Assembly (NCBI GenBank): GCA_030068145.1
Contig: JAPJBO010000041.1
Span: 1-64,000, forward strand
Direction of reading: 5' to 3'
Length of the DNA: 64,000 nt
Source of the DNA: Diplonema papillatum
Lineage: Eukaryota; Euglenozoa; Diplonemea; Diplonemida; Diplonemidae
The notes under the pieces are model-generated. The model was not told the DNA's origin. It did not search any database and saw only the letters and a list, made by a program, of their open reading frames with translations. How positions within the stretch are numbered: the stretch's first letter is position 1; every line of letters begins with the position of its first letter. The translations under genes were made by a program, and so were the position numbers. This document shows, piece after piece, positions 1 to 10,192 of this stretch.

Positions 1-22
1 AACTCCCTCAGTGAAACTGTGA
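1..22 (+). repeat. 22-bp direct repeat, left copy (right copy 661-682)
   Basis: The first 22 bases recur exactly at 661-682, just before the 102-bp satellite. The pair brackets about 640 bp holding a retroelement RNase H relic and a perfect hairpin. It may be a terminal or target repeat of an inserted element. The left copy lies at the window edge, so its true extent is unknown. Confidence 0.6.
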
Positions 23-59
23 GAGTTTCTTCTTCGTATTGTCTGACGAGAACTGCCTA

Positions 60-188
60 GAAGAGCTTCTGCTCTTCGTATTGTCTGACGAGAACTGCTT
101 AGGAGAAAGGGAGAAGTAAGAACACGTCTTTGTAACTGATAGCACTAGCGCAAGGGAATGTTGAGTGACTGCCTTAACCCGGGGAAAC
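60..188 (+). repeat. Dispersed repeat shared with 21486-21672
   Basis: A roughly 130-bp stretch (motif TGTCTGACGAGAACTGC, then GGGAGAAGTAAGAACACG, then CGCAAGGGAATGTTGAG) recurs at 21486-21672 in the same order. The distant copy carries about 50 extra bp of LSU-rRNA-like sequence in its middle. The first motif is itself duplicated locally, at about 30-58 and 77-105. Confidence 0.75.
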
Positions 189-202
189 GAGCTTGGGCGA
201 GG

Positions 203-508
203 TCACCTTCCATCCACCACAACGCCAGTGAGAAACTGCCTCACCGCAAGTACAATTGAATCGAGCGCATCAGCGCCAATCATGGTCAGCGGTACGCGTG
301 ACGGCAAGTCCGCAGGGTTGCCCTCACTCCTGACCCATCGTACAGAAACAGCGCAATTCAAGGAACGCACGCGTTCCAGTCCTTTAACTACCGCCTCGTT
401 CAAGACGGCACTTTTCAAACAGGACCCCTTACGGGCCACTCCTTTCACAGTGGTATTATCAACCACAATGTCCACTCTCCCACCTCTAATCGAGGGCGGC
501 AGAGCCAA
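203..508 (-). pseudogene. Retroelement RNase H-like fragment
   Basis: The minus-strand ORF of 101 codons contains a recognisable end of a retrotransposon RNase H domain. It has a VDIVVDNTTVKG segment (the Asp of an RNase H strand), then a helix with KSAVLNEAV, then VRWVRSEGNPADLPSR. The NPADxxSR signature is typical of RNase H in DIRS-like and BEL/Pao-like elements. Reverse transcriptase, integrase or recombinase parts are not visible on either side, so this is an isolated remnant of perhaps 60-70 informative residues. Direct repeats at 1-22 and 661-682 bracket it. DIRS-like versus other retroelement ancestry cannot be decided here. Confidence 0.6.
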
Positions 509-515
509 GACAACT

Positions 516-573
516 AACTTGAAGGCAATAGCCTCCAGCTCGTTTATGTGCTGGAGGCTATTGCCTTCAAGTT
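516..573. repeat. Perfect 24-bp hairpin with 10-nt loop
   Basis: Bases 516-539 are the exact reverse complement of 550-573, separated by a 10-base loop (540-549). The arm starts AACTTGAAGGCAATAGCC. It adjoins the RNase H relic and could be a terminal hairpin of the element or a chance foldback from an inverted duplication. Confidence 0.9.
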
Positions 574-693
574 ATGTGCTGCAAAACTTGGATTTCTCTT
601 TGAACCAACCACACCCTGAAGGCTGTGTTAAGTTCTCTAATCGACTTTTCGTGGTGCATCAACTCCCTCAGTGAAACTGTGAAGTGTGGTGGG

Positions 694-2912
694 GATCGAA
701 ACAATGAAATTCAAGTGTCTCCCTCAAAGTTTGAAGGTTTCCAGGGTGGGGACATCTCCGGACGTCAAAGAGGTGTCTCCTTGGTGGGGACAACTCGAAA
801 CAATGAAATTCAAGTGTCTCCCTCAAAGTTTGAAGGTTTCCAGGGTGGGGACATCTCCGGACGTCAAAATCGAGGTGTCTCCTTGGTGGGGACAACTCGA
901 AACAATGAAATTCAAGTGTCTCCCTCAAAGTTTGAAGGTTTCCAGGGTGGGGACATCTCCGGACGTCAAAATAGAGGTGTCTCCTTGGTGGGGACAACTC
1001 GAAACAATGAAATTCAAGTGTCTCCCTCAAAGTTTGAAGGCTTCCAGGGTGGGGACATCTCCGGACGTCAAAATAGAGGTGTCTCCTTGGTGGGGACAAC
1101 TCGAAACAATGAAATTCAAGTGTCTCCCCAAAGTTTGAAGGTTTCCAGGGTGGGGACATCTCCGGACGTCAAAATAGAGGTGTCTCCTTGGTGGGGACAA
1201 CTCGAAACAATGAAATTCAAGTGTCTCCCTCAAAGTTTGAAGGTTTCCAGGGTGGGGACATCTCCGGACGTCAAAAGAGGTGTCTCCTTGGTGGGGACAA
1301 CTCGAAACAATGAAATTCAAGTGTCTCCCTCAAAGTTTGAAGGTTTCCAGGGTGGGGACATCTCCGGACGTCAAAATAGAGGTGTCTCCTTGGTGGGGAC
1401 AACTCGAAACAATGAAATTCAAGTGTCTCCCTCAAAGTTTGAAGGTTTCCAGGGTGGGGACATCTCCGGACGTCAAAATCGAGGTGTCTCCTTGGTGGGG
1501 ACAACTCGAAACAATGAAATTCAAGTGTCTCCCTCAAAGTTTGAAGGTTTCCAGGGTGGGGACATCTCCGGACGTCAAAATAGAGGTGTCTCCTTGGTGG
1601 GGACAACTCGAAACAATGAAATTCAAGTGTCTCCCTCAAAGTTTGAAGGTTTCCAGGGTGGGGACATCTCCGGACGTCAAAATAGAGGTGTCTCCTTGGT
1701 GGGGACAACTCGAAACAATGAAATTCAAGTGTCTCCCTCAAAGTTTGAAGGTTTCCAGGGTGGGGACATCTCCGGACGTCAAAATAGAGGTGTCTCCTTG
1801 GTGGGGACAACTCGAAACAATGAAATTCAAGTGTCTCCCTCAAAGTTTGAAGGTTCCAGGGTGGGGACATCTCCGGATGTCAAAATAGAGGTGTCTCCTT
1901 GGTGGGGACAACTCGAAACAATGAAATTCAAGTGTCTCCCTCAAAGTTTGAAGGTTTCCAGGGTGGGGACATCTCCGGATGTCAAAATAGAGGTGTCTCC
2001 TTGGTGGGGACAACTCGAAACAATGAAATTCAAGTGTCTCCCTCAAAGTTTGAAGGTTTCCAGGGTGGGGACATCTCCGGATGTCAAAATAGAGGTGTCT
2101 CCTTGGTGGGGACAACTCGAAACAATGAAATTCAAGTGTCTCCCTCAAAGTTTGAAGGTTTCCAGGGTGGGGACATCTCCGGACGTCAAAATAGAGGTGT
2201 CTCCTTGGTGGGGACAACTCGAAACAATGAAATTCAAGTGTCTCCCTCAAAGTTTGAAGGTTTCCAGGGTGGGGACATCTCCGGATGTCAAAATAGAGGT
2301 GTCTCCTTGGTGGGGACAACTCGAAACAATGAAATTCAAGTGTCTCCCTCAAAGTTTGAAGGTTTCCAGGGTGGGGACATCTCCGGACGTCAAAATAGAG
2401 GTGTCTCCTTGGTGGGGACAACTCGAAACAATGAAATTCAAGTGTCTCCCTCAAAGTTTGAAGGCTTCCAGGGTGGGGACATCTCCGGATGTCAAAATCG
2501 AGGTGTCTCCTTGGTGGGGACAACTCGAAACAATGAAATTCAAGTGTCTCCCTCAAAGTTTGAAGGTTTCCAGGGTGGGGACATCTCCGGACGTCAAAAG
2601 AGGTGTCTCCTTGGTGGGGACAACTCGAAACAATGAAATTCAAGTGTCTCCCTCAAAGTTTGAAGGTTTCCAGGGTGGGGACATCTCCGATGTCAAAATC
2701 GAGGTGTCTCCTTGGTGGGGACAACTCGAAACAATGAAATTCAAGTGTCTCCCTCAAAGTTTGAAGGTTTCCAGGGTGGGGACATCTCCGGATGTCAAAA
2801 TAGAGGTGTCTCCTTGGTGGGGACAACTCGAAACAATGAAATTCAAGTGTCTCCTTCAAAGTTTGAAGGTTTCCAGGGTGGGGACATCTCCGGATATCAA
2901 AATGGAGGTGTC
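694..2912. repeat. 102-bp tandem satellite, about 22 copies
   Basis: A 102-bp unit (34 codons; landmarks CAATGAAATTCAAGTG, TTTCCAGGGTGGGGAC, TGTCTCCTTGGTGGGG) is repeated about 22 times with high identity. Variants include GACGTC/GATGTC, an A/C change before GAGGTGTC and several 1-3 bp deletions (for example near 770, 1126, 1275, 1853 and 2690). Most frames lack stop codons, so long ORFs appear on both strands. Because indels that are not multiples of three switch frame inside the array, coding function is unlikely. Confidence 0.95.
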
Positions 2913-3344
2913 GTAGCTGAGGGTGTAAAAGTTGGTGAAGCCTCGAGATTTTGTTGGAATTTTGCGAAGCTTGTGTGTTTCCTGCACACGAGCTGTAACG
3001 CTGTACCGTACCGTTCGGCCGGGGGGCGGTGCCCCCCGGATCCCCCCCTCTCTTTCGGAAGGATTGGTGCCAAAAAAGAAACCCCCGGGCTACGCTCGTA
3101 TAGATTCGAAGGTATATTCAAGATCGGGAACCGGGACCAGCCAGCCAGTAGTGGCTGCCACCAAATACTTGGTATCTGGTGGCCTTGGGTTTTGGGTTTT
3201 ATGTTTCCATCTATGCCCCCCCCCCCCCCCCCTAGGGCTATGTGGGCAAGTAAACGCGTTTCCATCCGTTTTTTCCAAAACATGGAAACGGCTCCTTGGT
3301 TTTGCAGGCTACCCACAAACCACGCTAACACCACCAGGGAATAC

Positions 3345-3438
3345 TACACGGTGAGGTCCAGCCCCAGAAGGAGCTAAAGAGGGTGCCCTGTGTCACCCGC
3401 TTTTTTTACTCCAGCTTTAAATCCAGCTTCTGAGGCTG
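3345..3438. mobile_element. Repeat B (foldback MITE), degraded copy
   Basis: It begins TACACGGTGAGGTCCAGC and ends near CCAGCTTCTGAGGCTG, the two arms of the complete B element at 23385-23505. The right arm is partly duplicated and the outer right terminus is missing. Confidence 0.6.
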
Positions 3439-3714
3439 CTCACATCCCCGACAGGGTGTGTCAACTCCAGCCAAAACCGAAAAGACTGTCGCGCATACGA
3501 ACCTTGTTGTACAAAAACCTTACGGGGAGGTCTCCAGGCCCAATTCTCTGAGTGCTTGGTTGCCACCACTACGAAGGACCGCGCAGTTCGGGACTACTTC
3601 GGAGACAGCGTTTGCACAGATAAATTTGTTTTGCTGGCTCGTTGGGAAACACCCCTAAAAAAATTTCCCCCCGCCCATCCGAGGTGTGGTCACCTTACAC
3701 ACTGCAATCTGCAG

Positions 3715-3805
3715 CAGCCGTTTCCCAAATAAGGAAACGCCGTTTCCTTGAAAGTATGGAAACGGAAACGGAAACGGAAACGGGAAACGTTTCCGTTTAC
3801 GACTA
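3715..3805. repeat. GGAAAC hexamer array with self-complementary ends
   Basis: Four to five direct GGAAAC repeats follow a foldback of the type GGAAACGCCGTTTCC and end in GTTTCCGTTT, so the whole stretch can fold on itself. Similar elements lie at 24301-24400 and 25241-25365. Confidence 0.75.
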
Positions 3806-3999
3806 CGCTGGGGCCCCCCTCAGCGTAGTCGCCTTACACGGGGGTACCTCACCCCCGTGTTTAAGATGGATTGGCATTCTCGCCCGTTATCCCTCGTAAT
3901 CAAGGGGGTTGGGCTATCCATCTTATGCACGGGGGAGGGCAGGTAATTGGATGAATGTCGAACCGGGTAAAACCTGGAACACCCCCAAAAATCGATCCT

Positions 4000-4121
4000 C
4001 TTACCTCGTGTAACCACCACTCTTACGACACTCAGAGCACAAAGAATATCTTCCCTTAACGACGAAGGTCACCCGGAGACTTTAAAACCCCGGAGTTTCA
4101 AGCGAACTTTCACTCTAAAAA
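4000..4121 (+). repeat. Repeat E, type 1 copy
   Basis: It starts near TTACCTCGTGTAACCACC and ends with the E block (GGAGACTTTAAAACCCCGGA, then TTTCAAGCGAAC, then ACTCTAAAA). It matches 13447-13567 and 22896-22980. All E copies seen in the window lie on the plus strand. Confidence 0.75.
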
Positions 4122-4331
4122 ATGGGGCTGGGTTTCCCAGGTTTTACCCGGTTCGGCATTTTCTTTTTCGGGGTTTGCGTCTTTGGGTACCTTGCAGAAT
4201 ATCACGACCCTGGTGCTTGCCCGCGCCTTCGGGTGCTCAATACTCAGCTCGACCCCTAGATGCCGCTGTCGTAGGAGGCTGCAGGACCGCCACTGGTGCA
4301 GTCACGCAGGTGACTACCTGGGACACCCCGG

Positions 4332-4445
4332 GTGTCCCAGGTAGTCGCCTGCGCGCACGGGCACACGGGCGCGTTTCTGATGGATCGGGAGGGCATCGTG
4401 CTGAAGAAGGCGATCAAGAGCGAGAAGGAACGGTACGACGAGCTG
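4332..4445 (+). pseudogene. Truncated IP3 3-kinase-like 5' fragment 1
   Basis: The translation keeps CAHGHTGAF, DREGIVLKKAIKSEKE and then ERYDE, matching residues 18-46 of the intact kinase at 5748-6644. It departs from the gene where the intact copy continues EAYEKLQQD. The following 270 bp (about 4446-4720) have no kinase sequence but match the segment after fragment 2. The catalytic lobe is absent, so it is a dead 5' remnant of a tandem duplication. Confidence 0.8.
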
Positions 4446-4836
4446 ATTCGTTGCATTCCGCCTTTTCCCCGCTGCGACACTCTGCATGAAAGCAGAATTT
4501 GGGGGGCGGATTAATGCCGAGAAACGGAGCAACAGACACGTGGACGGCCACTCGACAACTTCACGAAACCTGTCTTTTATCCACACATTTTGCAAGAACC
4601 ACACGTGGCCATCCCACCCAACAGGCTAGCAGGGGCGCGGGCCGACACCACTGAAAGAAAAGAGGGCTGGAGAGGAGCTTGCCGAAGGTCTTGAAAGGGC
4701 AAAAAACAGCAGCAACACACACGATTGGGGCGAACGACAGCAAACAACGAACAACCTCTCGGAATCAGCCCCTCCTCCCCTCGGTTGACCGTTGGCATCC
4801 CGGAGTAGCGCCGCATGAAGAAGAAGAAGAAGAAAA

Positions 4837-5101
4837 AGGCCGCTCCCGGTCCAGGAACGTGACGGTCAACCACAGCTTGCAAAGCTTGAGTCGGAGACAG
4901 CTCAGTGCCACAACCCCGTCCGCTCTGCCCTGTGGCTGACCGTCTCGACGAGCTTGTGTTCAGCGCAAGCGCCAAGCCCCAAGGTGCGCCACGCCTTGAT
5001 GCTTTAGTTTGGGAAATCGGTAGCCACTTGACCCGTAGGCACGTGGCTCTGCAGTACCGCCGAACACGTGAAGCTTGGCTCCCGTGTAGCAGGCTTTCCC
5101 T
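4837..5101 (+). repeat. Repeat J copy 1
   Basis: This 265-bp dispersed repeat (motifs GTGACGGTCAACCACAGC, GACCGTCTCGACGAGCTTG, TTGGCTCCCGTGTAGCAGG) is also found at 7653-7911, 19337-19605 (reverse) and 21970-22183. One frame reads DRLDELVFSASAKPQGAP followed by LDALVWEIGSHL in all copies. Two of the four copies sit among the kinase fragments. Confidence 0.85.
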
Positions 5102-5116
5102 GGTACCTAGCGCCGC

Positions 5117-5262
5117 ATGAAAATAGTGCAAGTTCTGCAAAGGGATGCGTGTCAGCCGATGAGCGACTGCGCTCACGGGCACATGGGCGCGTTTCTGACG
5201 GATCGGGAGGGCATCGTGCTGAAGAAGGCGATCGAGAGCGAGAAGGAACGGTACGACGGGGC
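5117..5262 (+). pseudogene. Truncated IP3 3-kinase-like 5' fragment 2
   Basis: It starts with the same ATG context (GTAGCGCCGCATGAAAAT type) as the intact kinase and keeps the first 40-odd residues, VLQRDACQPMSDCAHGH through KKAIESEKERYD. It then diverges into the non-kinase segment that also follows fragment 1 (5263-5640 versus 4446-4720). The PxxxDxKxG and ATP-binding parts are missing. Confidence 0.85.
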
Positions 5263-5747
5263 ATTCCGCCTTTTTCCCGCTGCCACACTCTGCATGAAAG
5301 CAGAGGTGGGGGGGTGCGGATTTCTGCTGAGAAACGGAGCAACAGACACGTGGACGGACCACTCGAGAACTTCGCGAAACCTGTCTTTTATCCACACATT
5401 TTGCAAGAACCACCCGTGGCAATCCCACCCTACAGGCTAGCAGGGGCGCGGGCCGACACCACTGAAAGAAAAAGGGGCTGGAGAGGAGTGGTGGGGCTTC
5501 TGTAGCCGAGGGAGTGTCTCAACACCCCTAATCGCTTCCCCCCCACCCCCTCCCGCCCCGTCCTCCATTTCTTCCCCCCTCACCACCCCCCCCTTTACCA
5601 GCTGAGGAGAAGCTTGCCGAAGGTCTTGAAAGGGCAAAAAAAAAAAAAAAAAGGCGCAGCAACACTCACGATTGGGGCGACAACAGCAAGCAACGAACAA
5701 CCTCTCGGAATCAGCCCCTCCTCCCCCCCGCCCAGGAGTAGCGCCGC
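5263..5747 (+). other. Spacer between kinase fragment 2 and the intact kinase
   Basis: The first part duplicates the segment following fragment 1. The rest is pyrimidine-rich (5535-5600), a poly-A run (about 5635-5652), and a short leader ending CAGGAGTAGCGCCGC before the kinase ATG. No clear promoter motif is visible. Confidence 0.5.
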
Positions 5748-6644
5748 ATGAAAATGGTGCAAGTTCTGCAACGGGATGCGTTTCAGCCGATGAGCGACTG
5801 CGCTCACGGGCACACGGGCGCTTTTCTGACGGATCGGGAGGGCATCGTGCTGAAGAAGGCGATCAAGAGCGAGAAGGAGGCGTACGAGAAGCTGCAACAG
5901 GACGCACTGTTTCCGTTCATCCCGTCCTACTTTGGAGACGCCACGCTCAGCAAGCGGGCAGAGGGCAGGCCTGATCGATACCTGGTGCTGAGGGACGTGA
6001 CGACAGCGTTCGACCAGCCGGTGGTACTCGACTGCAAAGTGGGCCAGCGCACCTTCCTCGAAGAGGAGACCGGCGAGCCGCGTGCGGACCTGTTCAAAAA
6101 GCTTGCGACCCTCTCCATCGATCTCGCCACCGAAGAAGAGCGGCAGACGCGGACGATCACGAAACTCCGGTACATGCGCATCCGGGAAGAGCTATCCTCA
6201 TCCGCTCAGCTTGGGTTCCGTATTGACGGAATGGCGGGCCTCGACTGCAACGAGGATTTGACGCGGACCCGCTCGAAGGAAGCGGTTGCGCAAGTGCTGG
6301 CGAGCTACCTCGCGAACGTGGCGCCGGGGGATGTCGGCTTGCAGAAGAAGATCGTGCGCAGCTTCTGCGACCGGTTGGACCACCTGCACGCGGCGGCGCG
6401 GCGGTCGGCGTTCTTCAAAGGCCACGAGATGGTCGGGTCTTCGCTGCTTTTCGTGGCCGACGCGACCGGCGCGTCCGGCGTGTGGCTCATCGACCTCGCC
6501 AAGTGCGTCCCGCTGCCGCCGGGTATCTCGACCAACCACGTGACTCCGTGGGCAAAGGGGAACCACGAGGATGGCTGGCTCACGGGGCTCTACAACATCG
6601 TTGCCACCTGGAACGACGTCATGGCCTCCCTGGACGTGCCGTGA
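5748..6644 (+). CDS. Inositol-1,4,5-trisphosphate 3-kinase-like protein (IPK family)
   Basis: This 298-aa protein belongs to the inositol polyphosphate kinase family, which phosphorylates Ins(1,4,5)P3 or related inositol phosphates using ATP in the cytosol or nucleus. Family hallmarks occur in order: the N-lobe AHGHTG and KKAIKSEKEAYEKL (18-49); IPSYFGD (58-64); the PxxxDxKxG signature PVVLDCKVG (91-99); TKLRYMRIREELSSSAQLG (138-156), which resembles the IP3 3-kinase subgroup more than multikinases; SSLLFVAD (231-238); IDLAK with the metal-binding Asp (248-252); and PWAKGNHEDGW (267-277). The start ATG is chosen because two upstream truncated copies share the same leader. Length suits a bare catalytic core, and no calmodulin-binding extension is seen. 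No intron is needed. It sits between truncated copies of itself, and its 3' end is also duplicated. The exact substrate is inferred, not shown. Confidence 0.9.
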   Translation: MKMVQVLQRDAFQPMSDCAHGHTGAFLTDREGIVLKKAIKSEKEAYEKLQQDALFPFIPSYFGDATLSKRAEGRPDRYLVLRDVTTAFDQPVVLDCKVGQRTFLEEETGEPRADLFKKLATLSIDLATEEERQTRTITKLRYMRIREELSSSAQLGFRIDGMAGLDCNEDLTRTRSKEAVAQVLASYLANVAPGDVGLQKKIVRSFCDRLDHLHAAARRSAFFKGHEMVGSSLLFVADATGASGVWLIDLAKCVPLPPGISTNHVTPWAKGNHEDGWLTGLYNIVATWNDVMASLDVP

Positions 6645-6805
6645 GGACACCGAAGCTTCCCTTCTGTCATTCCCCCTCCTCCTGATGGCCCGACATAGTT
6701 GGAACACCCTGTTCGGTCTTGAGGATTCCGTACTGAATGGAGTCCGGTATGGGCGAGCCGAAAGTGGTGACAGGTGGCGATTGAGTTGGCTGGTGCAGTT
6801 ACCGC

Positions 6806-6930
6806 GGGAGATCATCTCGACCAACCACGTGTCTCCGTGGGCAAAGGGGAACCACGAGGATGGCTGGGCTCTTCAACATCGTCGCCACCTGGAACGACGT
6901 CATGGCCCCTCTGGACGTGCCGTGAAGACA
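6806..6930 (+). pseudogene. IP3 3-kinase-like 3' end duplicate
   Basis: This segment repeats the last 130 bp of the kinase ORF (STNHV, then PWAKGNHEDGW, then the DVP stop region) about 285 bp downstream of the original. A small deletion after GGATGGCTGG breaks the frame. The flank up to 7035 also repeats 6660-6745, so a 3' block of the gene was tandemly duplicated. Confidence 0.8.
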
Positions 6931-7101
6931 GCGAAGCTTCCCTTCTGTCCTTCTATCTCTGGTTCGCCCCATTTCTCCTCCTCGTCCTGATGGCCTGCTG
7001 TTGTTGGAGCACCCTGTTCGGGCTTGGAAGAGGTGTGTGTGTGTGTGTGTCTGCGCACACCTCGTCGCTACGGGGATTCCGTACCTCAGCTCGGGTTCCG
7101 A

Positions 7102-7565
7102 GCGCACCTTCCTCGAAGAGGAGACCGGCGAGCCGCGTGCGGACCTGTTCAAAAAGCTTGCGACCCTCTCCATCGACCTCGCCACCGAAAAAGAGCGGCA
7201 GACGCGGACGATCACGAAACTCCGGTACATGCGCATCCGGGAAGAGCTATCCTCATCCGCTCAGCTCGGATTCCGCATTGATGGAATAGCAGGCCTCGAC
7301 TGCAACGAGGATTTGACGCGGACCCGCTCGAAGGAAGCGGTTGCGCAAGTGCTGGCGAGCTACCTCGCGAACGTGGCGCCGGGGGATGTCGGCTTGCAGA
7401 AGAAGATCGTGCGCAGCTTCTGCGACCGGTTGGACCACCTGCACGCGGCGGCGCGGCGGTCGGCGTTCTTCAAAGGCCACGAGATGGTCGGGTCTTCGCT
7501 GCTTTTCGTGGCCGACGTGACCGGCGCGTCCGGCGCGTCCGGCGTGTGGCTCATCGACCTCGCCA
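7102..7565 (+). pseudogene. IP3 3-kinase-like internal fragment
   Basis: It is nearly identical to residues 101-251 of the intact kinase (RTFLEEETGEPRADLFKK through WLIDLA), with an in-frame GAS duplication before GVWLIDL. The N-terminal lobe and PVVLDCKVG are lost, replaced by a GT-repeat-containing stretch (7034-7052). After IDLA the kinase C-terminus is replaced by unrelated sequence running to a stop at 7742-7744. An ORF spans it (7001-7744), but it cannot encode an active kinase. Confidence 0.88.
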
Positions 7566-7652
7566 ACTACATCGGCTCGGGCGTGCATCTTGAGCCCTTC
7601 TTCTTTGCACCTGATATCGACCTCGAAGAAGAGAGAAGAAAAAGAAAAGAAA

Positions 7653-7911
7653 AAGGCCGCTCCGGGTCCAGGAACGTGGCGGTCAACCACAGCTTGGAGA
7701 GTTTGGGTCGGACACACAGAATACAACCCCGTCCGCGTGGCTGACCGTCTCGACGAGCTTGTGTTCAGCGCAAGCGCCAAGCCCCAAGGTGCGCCACGCC
7801 TTGATGCTTTAGTTCGGGAAATCGGTGGCCACTTGACCCGTCGGCCCGTGGCTCTGCAGTACCGCCGAACACGTGACGCTTGGCTCCCGTGTAGCAGGCT
7901 TTCCCTGGCAC
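7653..7911 (+). repeat. Repeat J copy 2
   Basis: It matches 4837-5101 and follows the internal kinase fragment, as copy 1 follows fragment 1. J was probably part of the duplicated unit. Confidence 0.85.
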
Positions 7912-8090
7912 CTGAAATCAACCTCGAAATCATTATCCTATAGTAGCATGCCCAAATGGAGAGGGTTTGGGTCCAGCCTCGGAAGCGAGAGTTGAAGAAG
8001 GTGTGCCTGTGTCGCACCCGAAGAGTCGGTGCGCCACAGTCAAAACGCGTGTATGGCATCCAAAGAGCGGGGTTCGCATCCGCTTTTTTT

Positions 8091-8372
8091 ACATAAGCGC
8101 CAGCTTGAAAGGAAATGGTCGACGATGCTGCCCGACAAAGAACAGAAGGGATCCAAAGTGCTGTAACTACCGAACCACGTGTTGAACGGACGTGAGGTCA
8201 TGCGGGTCTACCCCTGCACGATAAATCACACAAACACAACAGGTCAAAAGTCCTGAGTGAGAAAACAACACACGGTGGTGTAAGCGAAGAACAAATCAGA
8301 TTGTGTTTGTATTGTATTTGCCCCTTACCTCTATATTTCCCCCCTTCCATTCGGAGTCGAAGCAGCTACGTC
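8091..8372 (+). repeat. Repeat F copy 1
   Basis: About 280 bp starting ACATAAGCGCCAGCTTGAAA, with landmarks GCCCGACAAAGAACAGAAGG and CCGAACCACGTGTTGAAC, and ending after CATTCGGAGTCGAAGCAG. Other copies: 11739-12027, 54435-54528 (5' part) and a divergent reverse copy at 59717-59790. Confidence 0.85.
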
Positions 8373-8398
8373 GAGTATTTTCACTCCAGCTTCAACTC

Positions 8399-9150
8399 CA
8401 GCTTCTGAGGCTGAACTCCATCGTGTACAGAACCACGCCAAACTGCGGCGGGGAAGCGCGGGTTTGGGCAGAAGTATTGCGGCGAGTACAGTGCTGTGCC
8501 GGTGGTTTGCGCGCATAGGGCCGAACCCTCGGAGCAAAGAAGGACCTGGCGCCGTGTCGCAATGTGCACGAGCATTGAGTGCAGCACACCCGCTTTTTGG
8601 GTGTACCTTCAGCTTCTGGGGCTGGACTCCATCATAATGCCAAACTGCGGCGGGGAAGTGCGGGTTTGGGCAGAAGTATGTACATTGCTGTGCCGGTGGT
8701 ACGCGCTCACCGTGTCGCAATGTGCACGAGCATTGAGTGCAGCACACCGGTGTACATTCAGCTTCTGGGGCTGGACTCCATCGTTACGCCAAACTGCGGC
8801 GGGGAATTCGGGTTTGGGCAGAAGTATTGTGGCGAGTACAGTGCTGTGCCGTGGTAAGCGCTCAAAGGACCAAACCCTCGGTGCAAAGTAGGGCATGGCG
8901 CCGAGTGCAGCACACCCGCCTTTCGGATGCACCTTCAGCTTCTGAGGCTGGACTCCACCGTGTACAGAACCACGCCAAACTGCGGCGGGGAAGTGCGGGT
9001 TTGGGCAGAAGTATTGTGGCGAGTACCGTGCTGTGCCGGTGGTAAGCGCTCAAAGGACCAAACCCTCGGTGCAAAGTAGGGCATGGCGCCGTGTCGCAAT
9101 TGAGTGCAGCACACCCGCCTTTTTCAGCTTCCTGAGGCTAGACTCCACCG
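8399..9150. repeat. Degenerate tandem array of B-related units
   Basis: About five units of 150-210 bp, each with CAGCTTCTGRGGCTGGACTC, then CCAAACTGCGGCGGGGAA, then GGGTTTGGGCAGAAGTA, then GCACGAGCATTGAGTGCAGC. The first motif is the right arm of foldback B, so the array seems to have grown from a B insertion. Confidence 0.8.
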
Positions 9151-10192
9151 TGTAGACGGGGTTGTCGCTAAACGTGCTTTTTTCCGAAGCAGGGTGTCTA
9201 GCCCTGAGAGGTCGCCAGCTACTTGTCCTGTGGGCCTGATACCGGCTGAGTAAGTAGCTCCGGGTTCAACCAAAAAACTGCAACAACAACAACAACACCA
9301 ACACCAACGACAATGAATAACCCGAACCCTTTGGACGAGCAGACGAGTCCGACCGACAACCCGTCAAATAGAATCAACCACCAAAAGAAGAACGCATTTT
9401 CGTGAAAGATAACTTAGAACTGCTCCCCCCCCTCCTTTCTCCACCCTTCGTGTGTCCCTGTGCCCATACCAATAACAACGACGCCCCCTCATCCAAAAGA
9501 CCCACCGATGAGCAAGTTGGACCTGGCGTTCACAAGCGAATCCCAGGACAGAGAACGCGGCGCGCGCAACGCCGCGGCGAGAAAATAAAAAGCGGTCCAA
9601 AAGAGCAGGCCCCATCCCTCCGCGGGGCGCATTGCCTACGCATCTCTTCGTTTGCTTTCTTCACTCTCCGAAGAAGGCTTGGTGCTACGTGCATGAGAGG
9701 CAGTGCTTTGCCTACAAATTAAACTAAAATTTCCCAAAAGGTTTCTGGAGGTTTCAATATGAGACGATGCCAAAAGGGAGGTTTGGGCAGAAATACTCTC
9801 AGTAGCACGCAGGTTCAAGGCTTGGGCCCAGGAGCATCGTCTGTTGTTTTCGTCTCCTGAACCGTGTGCTCGCTTACGTTTTGCGTGGAGATCTCTTTTC
9901 GCCTGCGCTTTTCTCTACTCGAGAATGACCTAAAACGCACACCGCGCGTTCCAATTCTAATCCAGGGTCTTTTCAAGCCCGGTGTTTTCTGACGGACTGG
10001 GGGGATGCAGGCTTTTCCGAACACCCTTCCGAAGAAGACTTGATACTGCCGTCGATCATGCACGAGGCAATTGAGAGCTGTACACTCCTTTTTCCCGTTT
10101 TGGCGTTCATTTTCCTGTCCGTAGCATCAAACATGCATGAGAGGCGGACTTCTGTCTAATCATTAAGATTTCCACCCTCTCCCGAGACCGTT
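9151..10192. other. Spacer without a recognisable gene
   Basis: It holds CAACAAC-type short repeats (9280-9310) and, at about 9763-9790, the motif ACGATGCCAAAAGG followed by GTTTGGGCAG that forms the outer end of the long-inverted-repeat element at 17305-18589. No conserved protein is seen. Confidence 0.5.

Larger units (their letters stand above)
2917..3999. other. Repeat-derived spacer, no gene
   Basis: It contains a CG-rich segment (3012-3060), a poly-C run (about 3214-3233), a first degenerate GGAAAC-type element (3232-3295, with GGCTATGTGGGCAAG next to the poly-C), the truncated B foldback and the GGAAAC array listed separately. No credible protein is seen. Confidence 0.6.

Noticed and set aside
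625-2916. 763-codon plus-strand ORF and shorter reverse ORFs
   Set aside because: Produced by the 102-bp satellite; 1- and 2-bp deletions switch the reading frame repeatedly within the ORF.
4577-5428. 283-codon minus-strand ORF over the kinase fragments and repeat J
   Set aside because: Antisense of the kinase pieces and J, with a poly-Phe run from the GAA repeat; not independent coding.
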